From: Magnetospirillum sp. 15-1 | Lineage (GTDB): Bacteria > Pseudomonadota > Alphaproteobacteria > Rhodospirillales > Magnetospirillaceae | Assembly: GCF_900184795.1 (NCBI RefSeq) | Contig: NZ_FXXN01000019.1 | Coordinates: 95,330-159,329, forward strand | Length of the DNA: 64,000 nt | Direction of reading: 5' to 3' | Shown: piece after piece, positions 29,585 through 38,251 of the stretch | Numbering within the stretch: position 1 is the first letter of the stretch | Layout: each line of letters starts with the position of its first letter | The notes under the pieces: generated by a model | Databases searched by the model: none | Told to the model about the DNA's origin: nothing | Seen by the model: the letters and a program-made list of their open reading frames with translations, nothing else | Program-made: the position numbers and the translations under genes

Positions 29585-30280
29585 ATGTCCGAACACACCG
29601 TCAAATCCTATGACGACGAACTGGCCCATCTGTCGGGCATGATCGCCCGCATGGGCGGGCTGGCCGAGGCCCAGTTGGGGGCGGCGCTGCAATCCCTGTC
29701 CCGGCGCGACGACGAATTGGCCCACAAGGTAGTGGACAGCGACGCCCGTATCGACGAGCTGGATCACGAGGTGGACAGCTTCGCGGTCCGCCTGCTGGCC
29801 CTGCGCCAGCCCATGGCCGGTGACCTGCGCCACATCGTGGCGGCGCTGAACATCTCGGGCGAGATCGAGCGCATCGGCGATTACGCCGCCAATCTGGCCA
29901 AGCGCGCCATGGTGCTCAACCAGCTCCCCCCCACGCCCAAGACCGGCGGGGTGGTCCGCTTGGGCGAGCTGGTGCAGGCTCTGCTCAAGGATATCCTGGA
30001 CGCCTATGTGGATCGGGACCTGGATAAGGCCATCCGCGTCTGGGAGCGCGACGAGGACGTGGATTCCCTCTACAATACCGTTTTCCGTGACCTGATCGCC
30101 CAGATGACCGAAGACCCCGGCACCATCACCGCCTCGACCCACCTGCTGTTCATCGCCAAGAACATGGAACGCATCGGCGACCACGCCACCAACATCGCCG
30201 AGACCCTGCACTTCCAGATTCTCGGCACCCAGCCCAAGGGCGACCGGCCCAAGGGCGCTTCCCTCGGAGCCCAGGAATGA
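29585..30280 (+). CDS. phoU: phosphate signalling protein PhoU
   Basis: A 231-residue protein made of two three-helix PhoU repeats, with metal-binding motifs of the ExxxD type (RIDELDHEVDSF, GEIERIGDYAANLAKRA, ERIGDHATNIAE). It links PstB activity to the sensor kinase and damps the phosphate response. The start is one base after the pstB stop, and it overlaps phoB by ATGA. Confidence 0.96.
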   Translation: MSEHTVKSYDDELAHLSGMIARMGGLAEAQLGAALQSLSRRDDELAHKVVDSDARIDELDHEVDSFAVRLLALRQPMAGDLRHIVAALNISGEIERIGDYAANLAKRAMVLNQLPPTPKTGGVVRLGELVQALLKDILDAYVDRDLDKAIRVWERDEDVDSLYNTVFRDLIAQMTEDPGTITASTHLLFIAKNMERIGDHATNIAETLHFQILGTQPKGDRPKGASLGAQE

Positions 30281-30999
30281 CCGCCCGCGATACCGCCAAT
30301 GCCTCCAGGCCCCTGGTCCTCGTCGTGGAGGACGAGGCGGCGCTGGCCACCATGCTGCGCTACAACCTGGAAAAGGAAGGCTACCGCGTCGCCGAGGCCG
30401 GCGATGGCGAGGAGGCGTTGACCGCCCTGGCCGAGCGCAAGCCCGATCTGGTGCTGCTGGACTGGATGCTGCCCTCGCTGTCGGGCATCGAGATCTGCCG
30501 CCAGATCCGCCGCAAGCCCTCGACCCGCGAACTGCCCATCATCATGCTGACCGCCAGGGGCGAGGAAGGCGACAAGATCAGGGGCCTCAACACCGGCGCC
30601 GACGATTACCTGACCAAGCCGTTCTCGCTGCCCGAACTGATGGCCCGCGTCCGCGCCCTGCTGCGCCGCGCCCAGCCGGTCAGCCAGAAGGGCCAGATCA
30701 GTTGGGGCGACATCACCATGGACCTGGCCGCCCACCGGGTGGCGCGGGGCGGCAAGGCCATCCATCTCGGCCCCACCGAATTCCGCCTGCTGCAGTTCTT
30801 CCTGCAGCATCCGGGCACGGTGTTCTCGCGCGAGGAATTGCTGGACGCCGTGTGGGGACCCGACATCTACGTGGAGCCGCGCACCGTGGACGTCCACATC
30901 CGCCGCCTCAGAAAGGCGCTCAACTGCGACACCGAGGTGGACATCATCCGCACGGTGCGCGCCGCCGGCTACGCGCTGGACAACGAGGACGCGGCCTAA
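30277..30999 (+). CDS. phoB: phosphate regulon response regulator PhoB
   Basis: A 240-residue OmpR-type regulator. The receiver domain (about 10-125) has the acidic pocket VVEDEAAL, the phospho-acceptor aspartate in LLDWMLPSLSG, and the lysine in DDYLTKPFS. The winged helix covers about 140-238 (GPTEFRLLQFFLQHPGTVFSREELLDAVWG). It activates the pst operon through the Pho box. The cognate kinase gene phoR is not next to it and must lie elsewhere. Confidence 0.95.
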   Translation: MTARDTANASRPLVLVVEDEAALATMLRYNLEKEGYRVAEAGDGEEALTALAERKPDLVLLDWMLPSLSGIEICRQIRRKPSTRELPIIMLTARGEEGDKIRGLNTGADDYLTKPFSLPELMARVRALLRRAQPVSQKGQISWGDITMDLAAHRVARGGKAIHLGPTEFRLLQFFLQHPGTVFSREELLDAVWGPDIYVEPRTVDVHIRRLRKALNCDTEVDIIRTVRAAGYALDNEDAA

Positions 31000-31008
31000 C
31001 ACGTATAT

Positions 31009-31039
31009 CGTCATGGCCGGAACAGGTCCGGCCATGACG
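31009..31039. repeat. Palindromic intergenic repeat after phoB
   Basis: CGTCATGGCCGGA (31009-31021) pairs perfectly with TCCGGCCATGACG (31027-31039) around a five-base loop. It shares the GTCATG...CCGG core with the repeat at 21698-21720 and probably belongs to the same family. Confidence 0.8.
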
Positions 31040-31084
31040 GAAAAGGGGGGCGATATCCCCGCAGCCCCATAAAGCCCACACTCC

Positions 31085-31122
31085 TTCAACTGTTGAAACT
31101 TTCCAAGCCACGCCTGTATGAT
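31085..31122 (+). promoter_or_regulatory. Promoter of hpnH with overlapping palindrome
   Basis: TTGAAA (31093-31098) and TATGAT (31117-31122) are 18 bases apart. A palindrome TTCAAC-T-GTTGAA (31085-31097) overlaps the -35 element and could be an operator. The predicted start is about 47 bases before the hpnH start codon. Confidence 0.55.
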
Positions 31123-31175
31123 CCGCCCGCTCCCGGTGACGGGGGCGCATTCGAGGCAACAATAGAGTCCAGCCC

Positions 31176-32324
31176 GTGGCCGTCCCCCTGCACCAGTCGC
31201 TGCGCATCGGTTCCTACATCGTGCGCCAGCACCTTTCCGGCAATAAGCGCTATCCGCTGGTGCTGATGATGGAGCCCCTGTTCCGCTGCAACCTCACCTG
31301 CGCGGGCTGCGGCAAGATCGATTATCCCGACGCCATCCTGAATTCCCGCATCTCGGTGGCCGACGCCCTGGCCTCCATCGACGAGTGCCCGGCCCCCGTG
31401 GTGGTGCTGGCCGGCGGCGAGCCGCTGCTGCACCGCGAAATGGACCAGATCGTCGAGGGCGCCCTGGCCCGCAAGAAGATCGTCTTCGTCTGCACCAACG
31501 CCCTGCTGCTGGAAAAGAAGCTCGATTCCTTCAAGCCGCACCCCAACTTCACCTGGACCGTCCACCTGGACGGCAACCGCGAGGACCACGACCGCGCCGT
31601 GTCGCGCGAAGGCACCTTCGACCAGGCGGTCTCGGCCATCAAGGCGGCCAAGGCCAAGGGCTTCCAGGTCAACATCAACTGCACCCTGTTCAACAACGCC
31701 GATGCCGAGCGCATGGCCGAGTTCTTCGACTACACCAAGTCCATCGGCGTCGGCGGCATTACGCTGTCACCCGGCTACGCCTACGAGCGGGCGCCCGATA
31801 CCGAGCACTTCCTCAACCGCCGCGCCACCAAGGAGCTGTTCCGCAAGCTGTTCCGCCTGGGCAAGGGCAAGAAGTGGGAATTCACCCAGTCGTCCCTGTT
31901 CATGGACTTCCTGGCCGGCAACCAGACCTACCAGTGCACGCCGTGGGGCAATCCGACCCGCAACGTGTTCGGCTGGCAGCGTCCCTGCTACCTGCTGGGC
32001 GAGGGCTATGCCAAGACCTACAAGGAACTGATGGAAGAGACCGATTGGGATTCCTACGGCACCGGCAAGTACGAGAAGTGCGCCGATTGCATGGTCCATT
32101 CGGGCTATGAGGCGACCGCCGTCACCGACACCATCAGCCATCCGCTGAAGGCTGCCATGGTGGCGCTGCGTGGCCCCCGCACCGAGGGCCCCTTCGCCCC
32201 CGACCTGCCGCTGGACAAGCAGCGTCCGGCGATCAACAACTACGAAGAACTGATGGCCAAGAACCTGGAAACGCTACATTCCGAGGGTCGGGCCAACAAC
32301 CTTCACCGCGTCTCGCAGGGCTGA
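31176..32324 (+). CDS. hpnH: adenosyl-hopene transferase HpnH (radical SAM)
   Basis: A 382-residue radical SAM enzyme that adds the adenosyl group from S-adenosylmethionine to diploptene, the first step in making C35 hopanoids. The cluster motif CNLTCAGC is near residue 38, and CADCMVHSGYEA near the C-terminus is characteristic of HpnH. The start is GTG 31176. It converges with hpnG, and the two coding regions overlap by 51 bases at their 3' ends. Confidence 0.95.
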   Translation: MAVPLHQSLRIGSYIVRQHLSGNKRYPLVLMMEPLFRCNLTCAGCGKIDYPDAILNSRISVADALASIDECPAPVVVLAGGEPLLHREMDQIVEGALARKKIVFVCTNALLLEKKLDSFKPHPNFTWTVHLDGNREDHDRAVSREGTFDQAVSAIKAAKAKGFQVNINCTLFNNADAERMAEFFDYTKSIGVGGITLSPGYAYERAPDTEHFLNRRATKELFRKLFRLGKGKKWEFTQSSLFMDFLAGNQTYQCTPWGNPTRNVFGWQRPCYLLGEGYAKTYKELMEETDWDSYGTGKYEKCADCMVHSGYEATAVTDTISHPLKAAMVALRGPRTEGPFAPDLPLDKQRPAINNYEELMAKNLETLHSEGRANNLHRVSQG

Positions 32325-32924
32325 CAGGGCGGCCTGACTGTCCAGGCCGACCCGGATCAACCCCGGCAATTCCCATGGGCGGCGCAGCAGCGCCCCCATG
32401 ACGGCCAGCGGCCGGGCGGAGCCGTCGGGGGCCAGCCCCACGAACACCGATCTGGGCAGGCCGCGGCCCGCCGGATCGGCCACGGCGCGCAGCACGGCAA
32501 AGGGCTTTCCCGCTTGGGCGCATACCCTGGCCATGGCTCCGCTTTCCATATCCACCACCGCGCCGCCATCCTGATAAAGGGCGCGCTTGGCCTCGGGCGT
32601 GGCGGCGATGCGGCCCACCGCCGCGACAGTTCCGGCCCGCGCCGAGGAAATGGCCGCCAGCAGGTGCGAGGCCCAGGCCGCATCGGCGGCGAAGCTCTCG
32701 CCCTCCCACCGGACGGCGCTGCCCACCACCAGATCACCGGATTTGAGCGCCGGATCGAGACCGCCGGCAATGCCGAAGCTGAGCAGGCCCTCTGCGCCCT
32801 CGGCCAGCAGACGTTCGGCCAGTTCCGTCACCCGCCGCGTGACGCCGCCCGCCGCGCCCACCGGGATACCGGCAGGCAGCAGGGCGGCCTCGCTGTTCAT
32901 GCCGACGATAACGCCGATTTTCAT
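32274..32924 (-). CDS. hpnG: adenosylhopane nucleoside phosphorylase HpnG
   Basis: A 216-residue protein of the purine-nucleoside-phosphorylase superfamily (GVIVGMNSEAALL, SFGIAGGLDP, VVDMESGAMARVC). HpnG removes adenine from adenosylhopane, giving ribosylhopane. The MES segment supplies the purine and ribose contacts. Its 3' end overlaps hpnH on the other strand. It follows shc by 141 bases filled with hairpins, so it may be less expressed than the upstream hopanoid genes. Confidence 0.88.
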   Translation of the reverse strand: MKIGVIVGMNSEAALLPAGIPVGAAGGVTRRVTELAERLLAEGAEGLLSFGIAGGLDPALKSGDLVVGSAVRWEGESFAADAAWASHLLAAISSARAGTVAAVGRIAATPEAKRALYQDGGAVVDMESGAMARVCAQAGKPFAVLRAVADPAGRGLPRSVFVGLAPDGSARPLAVMGALLRRPWELPGLIRVGLDSQAALSALRDAVKVVGPTLGM

Positions 32925-32938
32925 ACCGAACTCCCGTG

Positions 32939-33050
32939 GGGAGCCGGGCTCCCGCCCCGGCCCCGGCTGGAGGCGATGCCTCCAGACCTCTCTTTTGTTT
33001 ATAAATCAAAAGGGGGTCCGGGGCATGGCCCCGGATGGGCTCGGGCGATA
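32939..33050. repeat. Cluster of palindromes between shc and hpnG
   Basis: The gap holds five nearby stems: GGGAGC/GCTCCC (32939-32953), CTGGAGGC/GCCTCCAG (32967-32985), CTTTTG/CAAAAG around TTTATAAAT (32992-33012), TCCGGGGC/GCCCCGGA (33017-33035) and TCGGGC/GCCCGA (about 33041-33056). No reading frame or promoter explains them. It looks like a dispersed intergenic repeat element or a message-processing region. Confidence 0.65.
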
Positions 33051-33065
33051 GCCCGATATCTCCCC

Positions 33066-35021
33066 TTAAAGCGCGTGCATCACCGGCCCGGCATTGCCGG
33101 TGGTCAGGTTGCGGTAACGGGCCAAGGCCCAAATGGGGAAGAACTGGCGATAGCCGTGGTAGCGCAGATAGAACACGCGGGGGAAGCCCACCGCCGTGTA
33201 ATGCTCCTCGTCCCACAGGCCCTCGGCGTTGCGGGTGCGGATCAGGTAGTCGATCCCCTTGGCCACCGCCGGGCTGTTGGTCTCGCCCGCCGCCATCAGG
33301 CCCAGCACCGCCCAGGCGGTCTGCGACGGGGTGGAGGGACCGCCCTCGCCCCTCGGCTGGTCGTCCCAGTAGGACCGGCCGCATTCGCCCCAGCCGCCAT
33401 CGTCGCGCTGCTTGGCTTCCAGCCACTTGACCGCCTTCCTGAAGGCCGGATGGTCATGGGGCAGACCGGCGGCGTTCAGCGCGCAGAGCGACGACCAGGT
33501 GCCATAGACGTAATTGGTGCCCCAGCGGCCGAACCACGAGCCGTCCTTTTCCTGCTCGCGCAGCAGATAGTCCACGCCCTCGTGCGCCACCTTGTCCTTG
33601 CCGCGCTCGCCCAGCACCGACAGCACCGAGACGCAGCGGGCCGACACGTCGGCGGTGGGCGGGTCGAGCAGGGCGCCGTGATCGGCGAACGGAATGTGGT
33701 TGAGGTAATACGAGGTGTTCTCGGCGTCGAAGGCGCCCCAGCCGCCGCCCTCGGACTGCATGCCCTGGACCCACACCTTGCCCTTCTCGATGGGCTCGGC
33801 ATAGGCCACCGGATCGATGCGGTCGAGAGCCGCCATCACCACGGCGGTATCGTCCACGTCGGGATAGTGGGGATTGTTGTACTGGAAGGCCCAGCCGCCG
33901 GGGGCGAGGCCGGGGCGGCGCACCGCCCAGTCGCCCACCACGTCGGTGATCTGGCGGGCCACCATCCAGTCGGCGGCCTTGCGCGCCGCCGCGTTGGCCT
34001 CGGGGGTGCCCACCTCGAGGATGGCGTGGGTGGCCAGCGCCGTATCCCAGATGGGCGACAGGCAGGGCTGGACCCAGGCGCGATCGCCCTCGTCCACCAC
34101 CAGATTGCGGATGGATTGCTTGGCGATCACCACGCGGGGATCGTCCGCCGGCACGCCCAGTACGTCGTACATCCACACGGCGTTGACCATGGCCGGGAAG
34201 ATGGCGCCCAGCCCGTCCTCGCCGTTCAGGCGCTCGTCGACGAAGGCCACCGCCTTGTCGATGGCCTTCTTCTGAATACCCTTGGGGAAGAAGCGGTAGA
34301 CCTTCTGCAGCACCATGTCGATGCCGCGGAACAGATAGGCCCAGTTGGAACGCACCGGTTCCAGATACCAGTTGGTGACCTTCTCCGGCGGCGTGACGAA
34401 CAGTTCCTGAATGTGGATGCCCAGCGGGTTGCGGGCCTTGGGCCGCAGGGTCATCAGCACGGTCAGGGGCGCGATCACCGTGCGCGACCAGTAGCTGACC
34501 TTGTCCATGTGGAACGGAAACCTGCGGGGCAGCAGCATGATTTCCACGGGCATGATCGGCACGCCCTTCCACGGAATCTGCCCGAACAGCGCCAGCAGGG
34601 TGCGGGTGAAGACGTTGGCCGTCGCCGCGCCGCCATGGGCCAGGATGGCTTCGCGCGCCTTCTTCATGTGCGGCGCGTCGACGTCGTCGCCGATGGCCTT
34701 CAGGGCGAAGTAGGCCTTGACCGAGGCGCTGATGTTGAGATCGCCGCGATGGAACAGCGGCCAGCCGCCGTGCTCCTCCTGGATATCGCGCAGGTAGACG
34801 CCGATGCGCTTTTCCAGGTCCGGATCGCGCTCGTCCATGTAGTGCAGGTACAGCACGTACTCGGCCGGGATGGTGGCGTCGGCTTCAAGATTGAAGACCC
34901 AGTGGCCATCCTCGCGCTGCTGCTTGAGCAGGGCCTCGGCGGATTCGTTGACCGCCCGCTCCAGCGGATCGCGGAACGCGGCGGAGTTGAAGTCACGGGG
35001 ATTGATTTCGCTGGGAGACAC
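33066..35021 (-). CDS. shc: squalene-hopene cyclase
   Basis: A 651-residue membrane-associated cyclase that turns squalene into hopene and hopanol. The catalytic acid motif DVDDTAV is present, with several QW-type repeats (for example QKDGSWFGRWGTNYVYGTW-like stretches) along both alpha-barrel domains. Full length for the family (about 630-720). The start follows hpnD by 20 bases on the same strand, so it is part of the hpnA-hpnB-hpnD-shc operon. Confidence 0.97.
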   Translation of the reverse strand: MSPSEINPRDFNSAAFRDPLERAVNESAEALLKQQREDGHWVFNLEADATIPAEYVLYLHYMDERDPDLEKRIGVYLRDIQEEHGGWPLFHRGDLNISASVKAYFALKAIGDDVDAPHMKKAREAILAHGGAATANVFTRTLLALFGQIPWKGVPIMPVEIMLLPRRFPFHMDKVSYWSRTVIAPLTVLMTLRPKARNPLGIHIQELFVTPPEKVTNWYLEPVRSNWAYLFRGIDMVLQKVYRFFPKGIQKKAIDKAVAFVDERLNGEDGLGAIFPAMVNAVWMYDVLGVPADDPRVVIAKQSIRNLVVDEGDRAWVQPCLSPIWDTALATHAILEVGTPEANAAARKAADWMVARQITDVVGDWAVRRPGLAPGGWAFQYNNPHYPDVDDTAVVMAALDRIDPVAYAEPIEKGKVWVQGMQSEGGGWGAFDAENTSYYLNHIPFADHGALLDPPTADVSARCVSVLSVLGERGKDKVAHEGVDYLLREQEKDGSWFGRWGTNYVYGTWSSLCALNAAGLPHDHPAFRKAVKWLEAKQRDDGGWGECGRSYWDDQPRGEGGPSTPSQTAWAVLGLMAAGETNSPAVAKGIDYLIRTRNAEGLWDEEHYTAVGFPRVFYLRYHGYRQFFPIWALARYRNLTTGNAGPVMHAL

Positions 35022-35041
35022 TGTTCGACCTCAAAAATGGC

Positions 35042-35911
35042 TCAGAGCAAACCGTGGCGCAGAATACACCACAGTTTGAAGGCTTTCGAAACCTTGACCG
35101 GCGGATCGCGCGGCACAAAGCCCTCGGCCTCGACCCGCTTGAAGATCTCGCGGTACATCTCCTTCATCAGGGTGGCCGGGCGCATATCGGCCCTGGAACA
35201 CTCGGTCTGGCCGGCATCCGAGGCCTGGAAATAGCCCCTCGCCTTCCCGCCCAGTTCGCGGCACACCGCCACCAGATTGGGATGGGCCAGCACTTCCATG
35301 GGGTCGCGGCTGGTGATCCCATGCTTGGTCAGCAACTCGTCGGGCAGATAAAGCCGCCCGATGGCCGCATCCACCGCCACGTCGCGCAGGATGTTGGTCA
35401 TCTGCAACGCCATGCCGGTAGCATTGGCGGTCTCGATGGACTTGGGCCGCAGAGGCCCGAACACTCGCACCGACAGCCGGCCGACGGCGCAGGCCACCCG
35501 GTCGCAGTACAGCTCCAGCTCGGCCATGGTGGGGCGGACCATCTCGCCCTCGCCATCACTCTCGCAGCCGGCGATCACCGCCAGGAAATCCTCCTTGGGC
35601 AGGCCGTAGCGGGCCACCGGCCCCACCAGCGCCTTGGCGATGGCATGGGTGGGAGCACCGGCATACAGCCGGTCCAACTCCACCCGCCACTCGGCCAGTT
35701 GGGCGCGCTTGACCTCGGGGTCGCCGGGCTCGTCGGCGATGTCGTCCACCTCGCGGCAGAAGGCATAGACCGCGTACATGGCGTAGCGCCGGGGGCGGTC
35801 CAGCAGACGCATGCCCCAGTAGAACGAGGTGCCCGAGGCGCGCACCATGGCGGCCACCATCTCGTACTGGGCCGGGTCGATGGCGAAGGACTCGGAGGCC
35901 GGGGGGCTCAT
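35042..35911 (-). CDS. hpnD: presqualene diphosphate synthase HpnD
   Basis: A 289-residue squalene/phytoene-synthase-fold enzyme. The two aspartate-rich motifs are visible: REVDDIADE and NILRDVAVD, and the N-terminal ASGTSFYWGMRLL is typical of HpnD rather than HpnC. HpnD condenses two farnesyl diphosphates to presqualene diphosphate. The ATG lies five bases after the hpnB stop. HpnC and HpnE, which finish squalene in the three-enzyme route, are not in the window. Confidence 0.93.
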   Translation of the reverse strand: MSPPASESFAIDPAQYEMVAAMVRASGTSFYWGMRLLDRPRRYAMYAVYAFCREVDDIADEPGDPEVKRAQLAEWRVELDRLYAGAPTHAIAKALVGPVARYGLPKEDFLAVIAGCESDGEGEMVRPTMAELELYCDRVACAVGRLSVRVFGPLRPKSIETANATGMALQMTNILRDVAVDAAIGRLYLPDELLTKHGITSRDPMEVLAHPNLVAVCRELGGKARGYFQASDAGQTECSRADMRPATLMKEMYREIFKRVEAEGFVPRDPPVKVSKAFKLWCILRHGLL

Positions 35912-35916
35912 GGCGT

Positions 35917-37086
35917 TCAAGATTCCGCTCCCTGTCCCTGGCCGTGGGTGTCCTGCACCCGGCCCTTCCACTCGCCGCCCTTGCCGCCATAGTACATCCA
36001 GGCGGAATGCAGCGTGGCGCCCAGGTAGAACAGCGACACCAGGGGCAGGGCCAGCGCCCAGAACGGCCACAGGCGGTAATAGCGGACCATGGGATAATAG
36101 GCGATGGTCAGGGCCGCCCAGGCCAGGGCGCCGGTCGAGGCGCCGCCGCCGTTGCGCATGGCCAGCAGGGGCGGCGCGACGAAGACCAGCAGCATGGCGA
36201 CCACCGTGCCGGCCAGCAGCAGCGGCGAATGGCGCAGCTGGGTATAGGCCGAGCGCGAGATCATCCGCCACAGGCCTTCCGGCCCTTCGTAGCGCCGGGT
36301 GCTGATGGTTTCCTCGGCCAGATCCAGGGTCAGGCGCCCGTGATGGGCCTTGACCGCCGCCGCCAGGGTGCAGTCGTCGATCAGCGCGTCCTTGATGGCC
36401 TTGATGCCGCCGATCTTTTCCAGCATGGCCGGGCGGATCAGCACGTAGCCGCCGGCCGCGGCGGCCGTGGTGCTGCGCGAATCCTTCACCCAGGCGAAGG
36501 GATAGAGCATGCGGAAGAAGAACACGAAGGCCGGCACGACGGCCTTTTCCCAGATGCTCTCGGTGGATAGCCGCACCATCAGCGAAGCCATGTCCAGCCC
36601 TTCGGCCAGCATGCGCGACACGGTGCGGCGCAATTCGCCGGGTCCGTGGCGGATATCGGCATCGGACAGCAGCAGCAGGTCGGCTTCGGGGAACCTGGAC
36701 CGCGCCACCGAGACGCCGTGGCTCTGGGCCCACATCTTGCCGGTCCACCCCGGGGGCAAATCGGGAGCCTCGACCACCGTCACCCTGGCGGCCAGCCCCA
36801 TCTCCTCGGCCGCCTTGCGGGCCGCCTCGGCGGTGCCGTCGGACGAATGGTCATCCACCAGCACCACGGAAAAGTCACCGGGATAGTTCTGCGACAGCAG
36901 GGATTCGATGGTCGCGCCGATGACGTCCGCCTCGTCGCGGGCGGGAATGACCGCCACCACCTGGGGCCAGACTTCCGGCACCACGGCCTGGGGAGCATCC
37001 TCGATCCGCCAGAACGATCCACGCATGGTAAGCAGCCAGGCCCAGGCTCCCGCCCCGACCACGCCCGCGAGCGATGCCAGACTCAT
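35917..37086 (-). CDS. hpnB: hopanoid-associated glycosyltransferase HpnB
   Basis: A 389-residue GT2-family membrane glycosyltransferase. One N-terminal membrane span precedes the catalytic domain (VVAVIPARDEADVIG, VVLVDDHSSDGT, LLLSDADIRHG, EETISTRRYEG), and about three spans close the protein. The exact sugar and acceptor of HpnB are not well settled. ATG 37086 overlaps the hpnA stop (ATGA) and follows GGGAGG. Confidence 0.92.
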   Translation of the reverse strand: MSLASLAGVVGAGAWAWLLTMRGSFWRIEDAPQAVVPEVWPQVVAVIPARDEADVIGATIESLLSQNYPGDFSVVLVDDHSSDGTAEAARKAAEEMGLAARVTVVEAPDLPPGWTGKMWAQSHGVSVARSRFPEADLLLLSDADIRHGPGELRRTVSRMLAEGLDMASLMVRLSTESIWEKAVVPAFVFFFRMLYPFAWVKDSRSTTAAAAGGYVLIRPAMLEKIGGIKAIKDALIDDCTLAAAVKAHHGRLTLDLAEETISTRRYEGPEGLWRMISRSAYTQLRHSPLLLAGTVVAMLLVFVAPPLLAMRNGGGASTGALAWAALTIAYYPMVRYYRLWPFWALALPLVSLFYLGATLHSAWMYYGGKGGEWKGRVQDTHGQGQGAES

Positions 37087-38075
37087 GCAACCTCCCCGAT
37101 GCTCTTGAACCACTCCACCGCCGCGTCCAGCGCCTCGTCGGCGGAACGGTGGCGGTATCCCAGTTCCCGCTCGGCCTTGGCCGAGGAGAAGAACATATGC
37201 CAGCGCGACATCTTGAGCCCGTCAATGGTGACGAAAGGCTCGCCGCCGAACAGCCGCGCCCAGGTCTCGGCGCCCACGGCCAGCGGATAGAGCGGCCAGC
37301 GCGGCAGCTTCATCAGCGGCGGACGCCCGCCGGTGATCTTGGCGATGCGGCCCAGGATGTCGGCCAGCGTCAGATTGTCGCCGCCCAGGATATAGCGCTC
37401 GCCGATGCGGCCCTTGTCCAGCGCCAGCAGATGGCCCTCGGCCACGTCGTCCACATGGACGATGTTGAGGCCGGTATCCACATAGGCCGGCATGCGACCG
37501 CAAGCGGCCTCGACGATCATGCGGCCGGTGGGCGTCGGCTTGACGTCGCCCGGACCGACCGGGGTCGAGGGATTGCAGATCACCGCAGGCAGGCCCTTCT
37601 CCGCCACCATGCGGCGCACCACCTCCTCGGCCAGGAACTTGGACTGCTTGTAGGGGCCGACCTTGTCGGAAATGTCGCTGGGCGTATCCTCGTCGGCCAC
37701 GCCGCCTTCCACATGGCCCAGTGTCGCCACCGACGAGGTGTAGACCACGCGCTCGACCTTCTCGGCCAGGGCCGCCTCCATCAGCGCCCGCGTGCCGTCC
37801 ACGTTGGCCCGCATCATGGCCGCCGGGTCGGGCACCCAGATACGGTAATCGGCGGCGGTGTGGATCAGCACCCGGCAGCCGGCCATGGCCTTCCTGAGCG
37901 AGGCGGCATCCTCGAGGCGGCCCTCGACCACCTCCACATGCAGGTTGGCGACGTTGCGGCGGTCCGAGGTGGGACGGGCCAGCACGCGCACGGCCTCGCC
38001 GCGCGCCAGCAGGGCGCGGACGATAGCGGCGCCGACGAATCCGGTTGCTCCGGTGACGAGAACAGGTGCTGCCAT
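37083..38075 (-). CDS. hpnA: hopanoid-associated sugar epimerase HpnA
   Basis: A 330-residue short-chain dehydrogenase/epimerase. The Rossmann motif VTGATGFVGAAIVRALL opens the protein, the YxxxK pair is in YKQSKFLAEE, and NPSTPVGPGD is typical of HpnA. Its substrate is presumed to be a sugar nucleotide. First gene of the minus-strand hopanoid operon, with GGGGAA before the ATG. Confidence 0.93.
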   Translation of the reverse strand: MAAPVLVTGATGFVGAAIVRALLARGEAVRVLARPTSDRRNVANLHVEVVEGRLEDAASLRKAMAGCRVLIHTAADYRIWVPDPAAMMRANVDGTRALMEAALAEKVERVVYTSSVATLGHVEGGVADEDTPSDISDKVGPYKQSKFLAEEVVRRMVAEKGLPAVICNPSTPVGPGDVKPTPTGRMIVEAACGRMPAYVDTGLNIVHVDDVAEGHLLALDKGRIGERYILGGDNLTLADILGRIAKITGGRPPLMKLPRWPLYPLAVGAETWARLFGGEPFVTIDGLKMSRWHMFFSSAKAERELGYRHRSADEALDAAVEWFKSIGEVA

Positions 38076-38092
38076 TTCCCCACGTCCGAATG

Positions 38093-38115
38093 CCCTGATT
38101 TGAGCCAAATCAGGG
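38093..38115. promoter_or_regulatory. Palindrome in the hpnA leader
   Basis: CCCTGATTT pairs with AAATCAGGG around a five-base spacer, 18 bases upstream of the hpnA start codon. The divergent region (38076-38251) must also hold the promoter of hpnI. It could be an operator or a hairpin of the hpnA message. Confidence 0.45.
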
Positions 38116-38251
38116 CGAAGGTTCAAGGTCTGGCGGCCCTGCGCAGAACGCATGGCCGGCGGCTGGTTTGTTACAACTTTTATGTTGGCATCCGCCAGTA
38201 AATCTTTGAAGTTACCGTTCACAAAAACGTTACAACCCTCCAGCACCGTCG

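Noticed and set aside
38213-38245. CGTT-ACA-type direct repeats upstream of hpnI that look like a Pho box
   Set aside because: The repeat offset is 12 rather than 11 bases and the heptamers match the PhoB consensus poorly.
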